Below, in pieces: positions 43,509 through 52,767 of a stretch of DNA of 64,000 nt. Both the position numbers and the translations under genes were made by a program. Position 1 is the first letter of the stretch; each line of letters begins with the position of its first letter. Location of the stretch: NCBI GenBank assembly GCA_910584985.1, contig CAJUDJ010000008.1, forward strand, positions 5,464 to 69,463. Direction: 5' to 3'. The notes beneath the pieces were generated by a model, which was not told where the DNA came from, ran no database searches, and saw nothing but the letters and a program-made list of their open reading frames with translations. This DNA comes from an uncultured Eubacterium sp. (GTDB lineage: Bacteria > Bacillota > Clostridia > Oscillospirales > Acutalibacteraceae).

Positions 43509-44156
43509 TTATTCTTTGGCAATTTTCTTTATATCGCTTGCTGTGCCCATAACAATAATATGCTCGTTTTTCGTAAAAATATAATCTGCAGAATGGATTG
43601 CCGTAACCTTGCCTGTGCCGTCCTTAGCGGCAATAACCGTAACATTGTGAATTTTTCTGACATTCAGACCGATAAGGCTTTTACCGCACCAGTCGGCAGG
43701 GGTTTCTATTTCATAAATGCCTGCGTCATCGCTTAAACGGATATATTCATATATATTTTTGTTAGAGTATTGAACAGCAGTATTGTATGCAATATCCCGT
43801 TCAGGATAAACAACCCTATCTGCTCCGTTTTTCAGCAGAAATTTTTCATGTGTTTCAGACATTGCCTTTGCAATAATCTGCGATGCGCCAAGTTCACGCA
43901 GATGGTCAACAATCACAAGACTGTCCTGAAAACCGCCCACACAAACAAAAACATAATCATAATCGCTTACATCAAGGGCCGCAAGATTGCTGCGCATTGT
44001 GTAGTCCCCTATTTCAGCAGATGTAATGCGGTAAGAAAGCTCGTTTATAATCTGCTCATTCTTATCAACAAGCATAACCTCGTTACCCATTCTGCACAGA
44101 TTGACTGCCAGATGTGAGCCGTACTCCCCTGCTCCGATTACTAAAAAAGTTTTCAT
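43509..44156 (-). CDS. ktrA: Potassium uptake regulatory subunit, single RCK (KtrA-like)
   Basis: The 215-residue protein has an RCK_N Rossmann domain (VIGAGEYGSHLAVNL near 5-19, then VDKNEQIINEL) and an RCK_C domain from about 135. KtrA-type rings gate KtrB channels in response to nucleotides, and to cyclic di-AMP through RCK_C. It lies 83 bases downstream of the KtrB-like gene in the same direction. The symbol follows domain content and pairing. Confidence 0.85.
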   Translation of the reverse strand: MKTFLVIGAGEYGSHLAVNLCRMGNEVMLVDKNEQIINELSYRITSAEIGDYTMRSNLAALDVSDYDYVFVCVGGFQDSLVIVDHLRELGASQIIAKAMSETHEKFLLKNGADRVVYPERDIAYNTAVQYSNKNIYEYIRLSDDAGIYEIETPADWCGKSLIGLNVRKIHNVTVIAAKDGTGKVTAIHSADYIFTKNEHIIVMGTASDIKKIAKE

Positions 44157-44239
44157 AATAATTCACCATAGGCACTAAGTGCAATTTGGCACTTAAACTT
44201 TGCTTTGCCCATCCTTCCCAGTATATTTACCCGTTTTGC

Positions 44240-45583
44240 CTAACCGACCATAAATTCGCCCTTTGGCTTCTTAGCAGTTGTTTTTGGCTTAGTAACAACA
44301 AAAGATAAGGCGAAAATAAGACTTGTAAGTCTTCCAATATACATAAGTATAATAATAACCAGCTGTGAAGCCGAATTCAGCACAGGTGTTATGCCGGTTG
44401 TTATACCCACCGTGCCCATTGCCGAGGTGCACTCAAAAAGCACATCTGAAAGTGCTAAATTGCTTTGAACAAAGGAAATGAGTATCACAGCAATAAAAAT
44501 TTCAAAAAGATTTGTAACCGAAACCGCAACTGCTTTTTTTACAGTGTCAAGTGAAATTCTGTTGTTAAAAACAGTTATTTCCTCCCTGTTTCGCAAATTG
44601 GCTGCCACACAAAGCACCAGAACAGCAACAGTTGTGGTTTTCACGCCGCCTGCCGTAGACCCGCTTGAACCGCCGATGAACATTAAAATAGTTGTAAGCA
44701 TTCGTGAAAGCGGATTCATTTCGCCTATTTCCACACTGTTGAAACCTGCTGTTCTTGGCGTTACACCGCAGAAAAATGCATTCAGAAGTTTTTGACCGAA
44801 ACCCATTTCCTTAAAGGTATAATTATATTCAAGCAGAAAGAAAAGCAGTGTGCCAGAAAGCAGAAGTATTCCCGTGGTAACAAGCACAAGCTTTGAATGA
44901 ACCGAAAGCGATTTAAGCCTGAATTTTTTGTTTTTCAAATCCTGCCAGACAATAAATCCGACACCGCCGAATATGATTAGCACCGAAACAGTCAAAATAA
45001 TTATCGGATCGTGATTTACGGTTACAAGCGAGGAGGACGGAGAAAACATCCCCATAAGATCAAATCCGGCATTGCAGAATGCAGATACGCTGGTAAACAC
45101 CGCCATATAAATTCCGCGCCTGACATCCGTAAGTGGAACAAATCGCACGGCCAGAATCACAGCACCTGCCAGCTCACAGGAAGCTGTGAATACAATTACG
45201 GTTTTAACAAGCGTTTTCACATCAGCCAGACGAAGCGAGCCAACGCTTTCCTTTAAAAGCATTTTATACTTAAGGCTCATTCTTTTTCTGAACACATTAA
45301 CAAATAAAGAAAGTACAGTTATAAAACCAAGACCGCCTATCTGAATCAGGCACAGTATGACAATCTGCCCGAATACGCTCCAGTTGCTGAAAGTGTCAAA
45401 CGGAACAAGTCCTGTAATGCAGGTTGCCGATGCCGATGTGAATAAAGCATCCATAAATGCAGCACTGCCGTGCTTTGAACTGATTGGGAGCGTTAAAAGC
45501 ACGGCGCCTATAATTATGATAAGTGCGAATCCGACCGCAACTATTTTCGGATATGTCAGCGAATAATTCTTTTTTTCTGTCAT
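44240..45583 (-). CDS. ktrB: Potassium transporter, TrkH/KtrB family
   Basis: The 447-residue protein has about ten membrane segments and four pore loops with filter glycines, for example SATCITGLVPFDT near 50, SVSAFCNAGFDLMG near 160, CGVTPRTAGFNSV near 270 and CTSAMGTVGITTGI near 385. The size and single-RCK partner fit the KtrAB system, which imports K+ with Na+. A zinc-ribbon membrane protein gene ends 26 bases upstream. Confidence 0.88.
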   Translation of the reverse strand: MTEKKNYSLTYPKIVAVGFALIIIIGAVLLTLPISSKHGSAAFMDALFTSASATCITGLVPFDTFSNWSVFGQIVILCLIQIGGLGFITVLSLFVNVFRKRMSLKYKMLLKESVGSLRLADVKTLVKTVIVFTASCELAGAVILAVRFVPLTDVRRGIYMAVFTSVSAFCNAGFDLMGMFSPSSSLVTVNHDPIIILTVSVLIIFGGVGFIVWQDLKNKKFRLKSLSVHSKLVLVTTGILLLSGTLLFFLLEYNYTFKEMGFGQKLLNAFFCGVTPRTAGFNSVEIGEMNPLSRMLTTILMFIGGSSGSTAGGVKTTTVAVLVLCVAANLRNREEITVFNNRISLDTVKKAVAVSVTNLFEIFIAVILISFVQSNLALSDVLFECTSAMGTVGITTGITPVLNSASQLVIIILMYIGRLTSLIFALSFVVTKPKTTAKKPKGEFMVG

Positions 45584-45609
45584 TATATTGAAATCTCTGC
45601 CTGTTTCAT

Positions 45610-46551
45610 TTATTTTTTGCCTTTATTGATTTTGTTGCTATTCTTTGCCTTTTGCTCAGCAACCTTCTTTTTTGCTTCGGCAATTATATGCTTCTGCTCT
45701 TCTTCATATGCCTTGGCTGCTTCTTCGCGTTCCTTCTGCTTTCTGATTTCATTTTCTCTTTCTTTTGCAAGCTTAGCCTCATACCTTGCTACTCTTGCAG
45801 TTTCAAGCGCTTCATCGCTTTTTGCAGGCGCAACTGCAACCGCAATGTTTATGCCTGTTGCCGCAAGGAAAAGAATAAGAGCAGGAATATAGCCCCATGA
45901 GAAGCCGCCCGAAATGCCGATGGCAGATATATCGCCAACGGTGAATGCCGTTAAATCTGCCCCAAGGGAAGCAGCTGCGGAAAACAAGGTAACCGAAACA
46001 ACGGATAAAAGAATTGAAATTATATCAAATATTACAGTTGATTTTGTTTTTGGTTTCGCACATTTAATAATATTTAGGAGAAATGCAAAAACAATAAAAA
46101 GTACGGTTAAAAAATAGAAAATAACAGAAACCGTTATAAAAGTAACCGGCCCGGCATAATTTTCAAAGCGCATATGATCAAACAGCAATGAAGAATTGCT
46201 GAAAAGCTGCATAATTACATCAATGGCCGACTTCCCGCCTGTAAAGGAAAGCAGGGCAAGATCAAAGCAGTTTGTGCCGCCCTTAACAGATGCCCACGGA
46301 AAAAGAAAAGCAAAAGCCGGAAGAAAGGTAAGAACAAGCCTTGCAATTCGAAGCTTGGTTCCGAACAGTGAATACTGCACCCGGTTTAATGTTTTATAAA
46401 ATCCTTCAAAGGATTTTTCGGCATTTATATTATCTTCCTCAAGGCGCTCTATCCAGTTATAGTTTGGAATGGAAACGCCGCATTTATTACATTCAGCTTT
46501 AATATACCACCAAGGCAGCTTTTTGCCGCAGTTGGGACAGTTGGCCATCAT
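45610..46551 (-). CDS. Zinc-ribbon membrane protein of unknown function
   Basis: The 313-residue protein has an N-terminal zinc ribbon (CPNCGKK ... CNKCGV) at about 4-25 and five to six membrane segments between about 65 and 255. Its C-terminal tail of about 55 residues is very charged and predicted helical (KERENEIRKQKEREEAAKAYEEE), as in a coiled coil. Similar zinc-ribbon membrane proteins are common in Clostridia without assigned function. The ATG at 46551 follows AAAAGGAG by five bases; ATG 46548 is equally possible. It sits between the AGCS symporter gene and the ktrB-like gene. Confidence 0.7.
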   Translation of the reverse strand: MMANCPNCGKKLPWWYIKAECNKCGVSIPNYNWIERLEEDNINAEKSFEGFYKTLNRVQYSLFGTKLRIARLVLTFLPAFAFLFPWASVKGGTNCFDLALLSFTGGKSAIDVIMQLFSNSSLLFDHMRFENYAGPVTFITVSVIFYFLTVLFIVFAFLLNIIKCAKPKTKSTVIFDIISILLSVVSVTLFSAAASLGADLTAFTVGDISAIGISGGFSWGYIPALILFLAATGINIAVAVAPAKSDEALETARVARYEAKLAKERENEIRKQKEREEAAKAYEEEQKHIIAEAKKKVAEQKAKNSNKINKGKK

Positions 46552-46633
46552 AAACACTCCTTTTAAACATTTACAGAAATATTGTATATTTTTTTAAGAA
46601 AAAAGTCAATCATTAACAGCGAAATGAAAACGC

Positions 46634-48028
46634 TTATTTGTGATTTTTTATTTTACGGCGGTATTGCTTTGTGTCCTTTGCCAAAACACCTGACAAAACA
46701 ATTAAAGATATAAGATTCGGAATGGCCATAAGCCCGTTTGCAATATCGCTGAAGGACCACGCAATATCAAGTGCTACCGTGGAACCGACAAAAACAAACA
46801 CAGAAAATACTATACGGTATATATAACAAACAATGGGCTTTTTGAATAGAAATTCAAGTGCTTTTTCACCCTGATATTCCCAGCCGAGAATAGTTGAAAA
46901 AGCAAACAGCAGTATGCCGATGGTTACAATAACAGCACCTGTTTTTCCAAGAACAGAAGAAAAAGCGGCAATTGTCAGATTTGCACCCTGCACAAATTCT
47001 CCCTTGCTGTCCACCGTGCCGAGTACGCCGGAAGATGCAATTGCAAGCCCGGTAATTGTGCAGACTAAAATTGTGTCTATAAATGTGCCGCACATATTTA
47101 TAAAGCCCTGTTCAACATGATTATCCGTTGAAACTGAGGATGCACTTATTGCAGCTGAACCAAGCCCGGCTTCATTTGAAAATACACCCCGCGCAAAACC
47201 GAACCGTATACTGTTCATAACAGACGCGGTTATTGCGCCTGCCACACCGCCTGCAGCTGCTTTTCCGCCGAAAGCCATTGAAAATATTGCGGCAAGGCCG
47301 GCAGGAATATTTTTATAATTCATACAGATTACCGTAATGCCGCATAAGATATAAAAAACAGCCATAATCGGTACAAGAACGGATGATACCTTTGAAATAG
47401 CTTTAATACCGCCGAAAACAATAACAGCCGTAAGCACAGCGAGAACCGATCCTGTTATCCACAGAGGAACAGAAAAGGTTTTAAAAACAGAATCGGAAAT
47501 GGAGTTCGCCTGGGAAAGATTGCCGATTCCGAAGGATGCAATAACGGTAAAAACAGCAAATGCTCCTGCCAGAACAGCAGCGATTTTTTTATTTTTAAAT
47601 GCATTTCTGATTGTATACATCGGTCCGCCGGAAAAGTCGCCTTTTTCATTTACGCTGCGGTATTTTACAGCAAGTGCACATTCTGCATATTTTGTGGAAA
47701 TGCCGAAAGCTGCAGCAATCCACATCCACACAAGTGCTCCCGGGCCACCCATTACCATTGCAGTGGCAACACCAACAATATTCCCTGTTCCGATTGTTCC
47801 TGCAAGTGCAGTCATTAACGCTGAAAAAGGAGAAATTGCACCTTTTTCACCGTTTGTTTTTCTTGAATCCGGGCTGACTATTGCTTTCAGAGAGCTCGGA
47901 AGCATGCGCCAGGGAATAAATTTCAGTTTGAAAGTAAGATATATGCCCGTTCCGACAAGCAGCATAAGGGTAAACGGTCCCCAGACGATGCTGTCTGCTT
48001 TATCTAAAATTGCCTGAAGTTTTTCCAT
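46634..48028 (-). CDS. AGCS family sodium:alanine/glycine symporter
   Basis: The 464-residue protein has about eleven membrane segments and family signatures: GTIGTGNIVGVATAMVMGGPGALVWMW near 75-101, KYAECALAVKYR near 112, SGGPMYTIRN near 132 and FSNEAGLGSAAISAS near 285. AGCS carriers import small amino acids with sodium. The ATG follows AGGAGTACTG. It is 56 bases downstream of the TrkH gene and may be co-transcribed with the potassium genes. Confidence 0.92.
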   Translation of the reverse strand: MEKLQAILDKADSIVWGPFTLMLLVGTGIYLTFKLKFIPWRMLPSSLKAIVSPDSRKTNGEKGAISPFSALMTALAGTIGTGNIVGVATAMVMGGPGALVWMWIAAAFGISTKYAECALAVKYRSVNEKGDFSGGPMYTIRNAFKNKKIAAVLAGAFAVFTVIASFGIGNLSQANSISDSVFKTFSVPLWITGSVLAVLTAVIVFGGIKAISKVSSVLVPIMAVFYILCGITVICMNYKNIPAGLAAIFSMAFGGKAAAGGVAGAITASVMNSIRFGFARGVFSNEAGLGSAAISASSVSTDNHVEQGFINMCGTFIDTILVCTITGLAIASSGVLGTVDSKGEFVQGANLTIAAFSSVLGKTGAVIVTIGILLFAFSTILGWEYQGEKALEFLFKKPIVCYIYRIVFSVFVFVGSTVALDIAWSFSDIANGLMAIPNLISLIVLSGVLAKDTKQYRRKIKNHK

Positions 48029-48084
48029 AAAACAGTACTCCTAATTCAATTCGCTACAGTAAGTTATATGCCGGTTCTGCTTTT

Positions 48085-49527
48085 TTATTTTCTGTAAGTT
48101 CTCGGAGCAAACAGAATCAGAATCGGGAAAAGTTCAAGCCTGCCGGCAAGCATATCAAAGCATAAAATAAGCTTTGATAGATAGGAAAAGGACTCATAAT
48201 TTCCCGTTGGACCGACAATGCCAAGACCCGGGCCAACATTATTCAGGCAGGTTATTACAGAAGTTACTGTTGTTACAAGATCAAATCCGTTTAATGAAAT
48301 TAAAAACACAGATCCGAAAAGAATTCCAAGATAAACAACAAGATAGGAATTGGTGTCCTGAATTACTTTTTTTTCAACAACATTTCCGTTCATTCTGATT
48401 TTTGTAATGGTATTCGGTCTTAAAGCAATTTTAAGATCTGCATGCATTTCCTTAAAATACAGAATAATTCTTGTAACCTTCATACCGCCGCCGGTTGATG
48501 AAACGCATGCGCCGACAAACATAAGCGCGATCAGAATTACCTTGCTGAAAGTGCCCCATTTGTCAAAATCGGCAGTGCAGAAGCCTGTGGTGCTCATAAT
48601 GGAATTTACATTGAATGCCGCATCGCGGATTGCATCTGTAATTCTTTCATAGCTTGAGGATATATTTAAAGTGATAAGTACGATTGCCGAAACATTGATT
48701 GCAACATAGGTCCACAATTCCTCACTTTTAAAAGCACTTGCGAATTTTCTGATCAGAATAAAGAAATAAAGATTAAAATTCACACCGAAAAGAAACATAA
48801 ATACAATAATAATCCATTCGGCTGCAACACTGTTATACCCCAAAATAGAATTGTTCATAACGGAAAAACCGCCTGTGCCTGCAGTTGAAAAGGAAGTGGT
48901 AACTGCATCAAAAAAGCGCATATCCGTGAACGCACTGAGTATGAAAATTTCTATTAATGTTATAACACAGTAAATGATATACAGAATTCTTGCGCTTTCC
49001 TGAATTTTTGAAACAATTTTTCCGGCTTTCGGGCCAGGAACTTCTGCTTTCATAATAAACATGGAATGGCTTTCACTTTTCGGAATTACGGCAATCATAA
49101 ATGAAAGTATACCCATTCCGCCTATCCAATGGGTAAAGGAACGCCAGAATAAAATGGATTTCGGAAGCGACTGTATTTCGGTAAGTATCGTTGCACCTGT
49201 TGTTGAAAAGCCCGAACAGGTTTCAAAAAAAGCATCAATAAAATTCGGGATTGTGCCGCTTATAACAAAAGGAAGCGCGCCGAAAACAGACATAATTATC
49301 CAGGAAAGGCCGCATATCACAAGCCCCTCTTTCGTATATATATTTCTTCTTTTCGGCTTGAAAAGTATAAGCATAAGCCCGATAAATAAAAGAAGAGCCG
49401 AAGGAATCAGAAAAGACAGTGTAAGCCTTTCACTGTAATAAACAGATACGGATATAGGAAGAAGAATAACCGTGCCGATAACCATAAAGATTTTTCCAAG
49501 CACATACATTACTGCCCTGTAATTCAT
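48085..49527 (-). CDS. trkH: Trk-type potassium transporter subunit TrkH
   Basis: The 480-residue protein has about ten to twelve membrane segments with pore-loop filters SGFSTTGATILTEI near 105-118, STAGTGGFSVMNN near 215, MSTTGFCTADFD near 310 and CLNNVGPGLGIVG near 430. Together with the two-RCK TrkA encoded 32 bases upstream it forms a Trk system that takes up K+. Confidence 0.9.
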   Translation of the reverse strand: MNYRAVMYVLGKIFMVIGTVILLPISVSVYYSERLTLSFLIPSALLLFIGLMLILFKPKRRNIYTKEGLVICGLSWIIMSVFGALPFVISGTIPNFIDAFFETCSGFSTTGATILTEIQSLPKSILFWRSFTHWIGGMGILSFMIAVIPKSESHSMFIMKAEVPGPKAGKIVSKIQESARILYIIYCVITLIEIFILSAFTDMRFFDAVTTSFSTAGTGGFSVMNNSILGYNSVAAEWIIIVFMFLFGVNFNLYFFILIRKFASAFKSEELWTYVAINVSAIVLITLNISSSYERITDAIRDAAFNVNSIMSTTGFCTADFDKWGTFSKVILIALMFVGACVSSTGGGMKVTRIILYFKEMHADLKIALRPNTITKIRMNGNVVEKKVIQDTNSYLVVYLGILFGSVFLISLNGFDLVTTVTSVITCLNNVGPGLGIVGPTGNYESFSYLSKLILCFDMLAGRLELFPILILFAPRTYRK

Positions 49528-49559
49528 AAAACACCTTTATAAATCCTTTTAAAAACAAA

Positions 49560-50927
49560 TTAATCAAAAATATCATTGATTTTTTCAATTTTTCTTTCCT
49601 TGGAAACAATAACGATTCTGTCTCCGATTTCAATAACATCATCACCCTTGGGAAAAATTATTTTTCCTTTCCGGCTGATGGAAGCAATAAGTACATCCTG
49701 CCTGATATTGATATTGCAGAGCGGTTTTCCGAGATTTTTTGTTTTGGAATCAACAACAAATTCCGCAGCCTCAACCTTGCCGCCCACAAGCTTGTAAAGA
49801 CGCTTCATTTCCCCTGAGCTTACATGCTTTTTTGCTCTGATATAATGAATTATGGCATTGCTTGCAACATCGGTTATATTAATATAGCTGTCTGAAGAAA
49901 ATTTATCAAGCAGAATCGAAAGATTCGGATTGTTTATTTTTGTAATATTTTTCGGAACACTGCATGATTCCGCAAAGGCTGTAAAAAGAATATTCAGCTC
50001 ATCATTATTCGTAAGCGTAACAACAGCATCCATATTCTCTATTCCCTCTTCCTTCATAAAATCATAATCATTTGCATCGCCGCAGATGATTGTTGTTTTA
50101 TCAAGAAGGTCGGAAAGCTCTTCGCATTTCTGCATGTTTTTTTCAACGATAACAATATTTTTTCCCTGGCTTTCAAGCAGTCCGGCAAGATAGAAAGCCA
50201 TTCTTGATCCGCCGATAATCATAATATCCTTTAACGAGGCAAATTTTTTTGATGGATTAAACTTGCTTACAATGGATTCAAGATATTTATGGCTTCCTGT
50301 AATATAAATTTTATCACCGGAATTTACAACAAAATCGCCGTTTGGAATAAATACTTCATTTCCCCTTGCCACAGCGCAGATGAGCATTCTGTTTTTGAAT
50401 TTTGAAGAAATGGCACCTACTTTACAGTCTGCAAACGGGCTGTCGCTTTTAATTTTTACTTCGGCAATATTAACAAGCCCGTCTGCAAAGGTTTCCACAT
50501 TCATTGCATCTGGAAACTGAAGCATTCTCATAATTTCAAGCGCTGCATTGAAATCCGGATTGATTAAAACGGAAATGCCAAGCTCACTTCTCATAAAATT
50601 AATCTGCTTGATATATTCGGGATTGCGTACTCTTGCAATCGTGTGTTTGGCTCCCATTCTGCGCGCAATAAGGCAGGAAAGAATATTATTTTCATCAGAA
50701 GCTGTTGTGGCAATCAGAAGATCTGTTTTTTTAATGCCTGCTTCATCCAGGTCTTTCTTTATGGTTGCCCCGCCGACAAAGCCCTGAACATCGTATTTGT
50801 CAACAATGCTGTTTACAAGATTTTCATTTTTATCAAAAACGGTTATATTGTGATTTTCTTCTGATAAATTCTGAGCAAGGCATGTGCCCAGCTTGCCGCA
50901 GCCGACAATAATTATATCCAAGTTCAT
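49560..50927 (-). CDS. trkA: Trk system potassium transporter TrkA (two RCK domains)
   Basis: The 455-residue protein contains two RCK_N/RCK_C repeats: GCGKLGTCLAQNLSEE near 9-24 with a following acidic residue (FDKNE) for NAD(H), and a second IIGGSRMAFYLAGLLES near 235. TrkA forms the cytosolic gating ring of TrkH. GGAGGAT precedes the ATG. It heads a possible potassium/amino-acid transport unit downstream of the ABC exporter pair. Confidence 0.92.
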   Translation of the reverse strand: MNLDIIIVGCGKLGTCLAQNLSEENHNITVFDKNENLVNSIVDKYDVQGFVGGATIKKDLDEAGIKKTDLLIATTASDENNILSCLIARRMGAKHTIARVRNPEYIKQINFMRSELGISVLINPDFNAALEIMRMLQFPDAMNVETFADGLVNIAEVKIKSDSPFADCKVGAISSKFKNRMLICAVARGNEVFIPNGDFVVNSGDKIYITGSHKYLESIVSKFNPSKKFASLKDIMIIGGSRMAFYLAGLLESQGKNIVIVEKNMQKCEELSDLLDKTTIICGDANDYDFMKEEGIENMDAVVTLTNNDELNILFTAFAESCSVPKNITKINNPNLSILLDKFSSDSYINITDVASNAIIHYIRAKKHVSSGEMKRLYKLVGGKVEAAEFVVDSKTKNLGKPLCNINIRQDVLIASISRKGKIIFPKGDDVIEIGDRIVIVSKERKIEKINDIFD

Positions 50928-51000
50928 ATCCTCCGAAACATTGAAATAAAACTTATATTTGGAATTCTGCTGATTCGTTTTTAGTTAATTTGGTTGAATT

Positions 51001-52767
51001 TTATTCCTGACCTTTTAAGCCGCTGAACTGGCTATAATAAAGATTATGATAAAAGCCTTTTTTAGCAAGAAGCGCTTTATGTTTTCCCATTTCAACCACA
51101 GAACCCTGATTCATAACAAGAATCAAATCCGCATTTTTTATGGTAGACAGGCGGTGTGCAACAATAAATGTTGTTTTTCCCTGCATCAGTGTGTTAAATG
51201 CCTTTTGAATCCGGATTTCCGTGCGTGTGTCAATACTTGAGGTTGCTTCATCCAGTATCAGCATCGGCGGATTTACAAGCATCAGCCTTGTAATACATAA
51301 AAGCTGCTTTTGGCCCTGTGAAAGATTGCCGCCGTCTGCACCAATAACCGTGCCGTAACCATCAGGAAGCCGTTTAATAAAGGAATGTGCATGGGCCTTT
51401 TTAGCTGCTTCCACTGCTTCCTCAAGCGTGGCCTGCGGTTTACCCATACAGATATTTTCAAGAATCGTTCCGTTTTTCAGCCATGTATCCTGCAAAACCA
51501 TTCCGAAACCGTTTCTCAGGGAGTTAACGTTGATCTCGCTGTAATCAATACCATCTGCCAAAATAGAGCCGCCGTTAATATCGTAGAATTTCATAAGCAG
51601 ATTAATAAGTGTGGTTTTGCCGCAGCCCGTCGGGCCAACGATTGCCACCCGCATTCCCTGCTTAACATCAACGGAAAGATTTTTTATAAGCTCTTTTTCT
51701 TTTGTATAGCCAAAGGAAATATGATCCAGCTTAATATTCCCTTTAATATTGCTGAGAATTATATTTTCATCGGTGTCGCCTTTGACTTCATTTTCTTCAA
51801 TAAGCTCGATAAGCCTGCCTGCACAGGCAAAGGCATTCTGAAGCTCTGTTACAACACCGCTTATTTCATTGAAGGGCTTTGTGTACTGATTGGCATAAGC
51901 AAGAAAAGACGCAAGAATACCAACGGTTATCGAGCCTGCGGCGCTGCTGCCAGAAACTGCGAGAACTGCGCCGAAAAGTGCCACCGCTGCATATACAATG
52001 CTGTTTACGAATCTTGTGGCCGGATTTGTGATGGAAGAATAAAAGGTAGCCCGAAGTGAATATTTGCAGAGTTTTTCGTTTATTTCATCAAATTTCTTTA
52101 AATTCTGTTTTTTATGACCATAAGCTTCAACCACCTTGTGATTGGTTACCATTTCATCAATAAAAGCCGTCTGTTCACCTCTGGTTTCGCTTTGAAGCTT
52201 AAACATGGAATAGGTTTTTTTTGCTATAAAACGAGCAATAAAGAAAGACAGCGGTGTAAGAATGACAACCACAAGCGTTATCCAGATATTGATGGAAAGC
52301 ATAAAAAACAATGTGCCGATAATGGTTGCAATACCTGTGAATAACTGTGTAAATCCCATCAAAAGCCCATCTGCAAGCTGATCTGCATCGGAAATAACCT
52401 TGCTTACCGTGTCACCACTTGAATGGGAATCCAGATAGCTGAACGGCAAAACTTCTATTTTTCTGAAAGCACGGTTTCTCATATCTCTTACAACATTAAA
52501 GGTGATTTTATTATTACACACATTCATAATCCACTGCAAAAAAGCTGTAATCAGAATTATGATAAGGATTTTTACAAGAATTCTTTCTATGGAATCAAAA
52601 TCCACATTTCCTGCACCGATTATAAAATCAATTGTATTCCCCACAAGCACGGGAACATAAAGCGTAAGTGCAACCGAAAGCACGGCAAACAGCAGGGAAA
52701 TAAATAGAAGATATTTATATCTTCCGATATAGGAAAATACTTTTTTCAGAATGGATTTATTCTTCAT
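51001..52767 (-). CDS. ABC exporter half-transporter, canonical ATPase partner
   Basis: The 588-residue protein has six membrane helices (about 1-310) fused to a nucleotide-binding domain with Walker A VGPTGCGKTTLI near 370, signature LSQGQKQLL near 475 and Walker B LILDEATSSID near 498-508. The catalytic glutamate after Walker B is present, but the signature has Gln instead of Gly. Start 52767 is chosen because GGAGGAT is 7 bases upstream; it overlaps the preceding gene by 11 bases. It should form a heterodimer with that product, exporting drugs, lipids or peptides. Confidence 0.9.
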   Translation of the reverse strand: MKNKSILKKVFSYIGRYKYLLFISLLFAVLSVALTLYVPVLVGNTIDFIIGAGNVDFDSIERILVKILIIILITAFLQWIMNVCNNKITFNVVRDMRNRAFRKIEVLPFSYLDSHSSGDTVSKVISDADQLADGLLMGFTQLFTGIATIIGTLFFMLSINIWITLVVVILTPLSFFIARFIAKKTYSMFKLQSETRGEQTAFIDEMVTNHKVVEAYGHKKQNLKKFDEINEKLCKYSLRATFYSSITNPATRFVNSIVYAAVALFGAVLAVSGSSAAGSITVGILASFLAYANQYTKPFNEISGVVTELQNAFACAGRLIELIEENEVKGDTDENIILSNIKGNIKLDHISFGYTKEKELIKNLSVDVKQGMRVAIVGPTGCGKTTLINLLMKFYDINGGSILADGIDYSEINVNSLRNGFGMVLQDTWLKNGTILENICMGKPQATLEEAVEAAKKAHAHSFIKRLPDGYGTVIGADGGNLSQGQKQLLCITRLMLVNPPMLILDEATSSIDTRTEIRIQKAFNTLMQGKTTFIVAHRLSTIKNADLILVMNQGSVVEMGKHKALLAKKGFYHNLYYSQFSGLKGQE

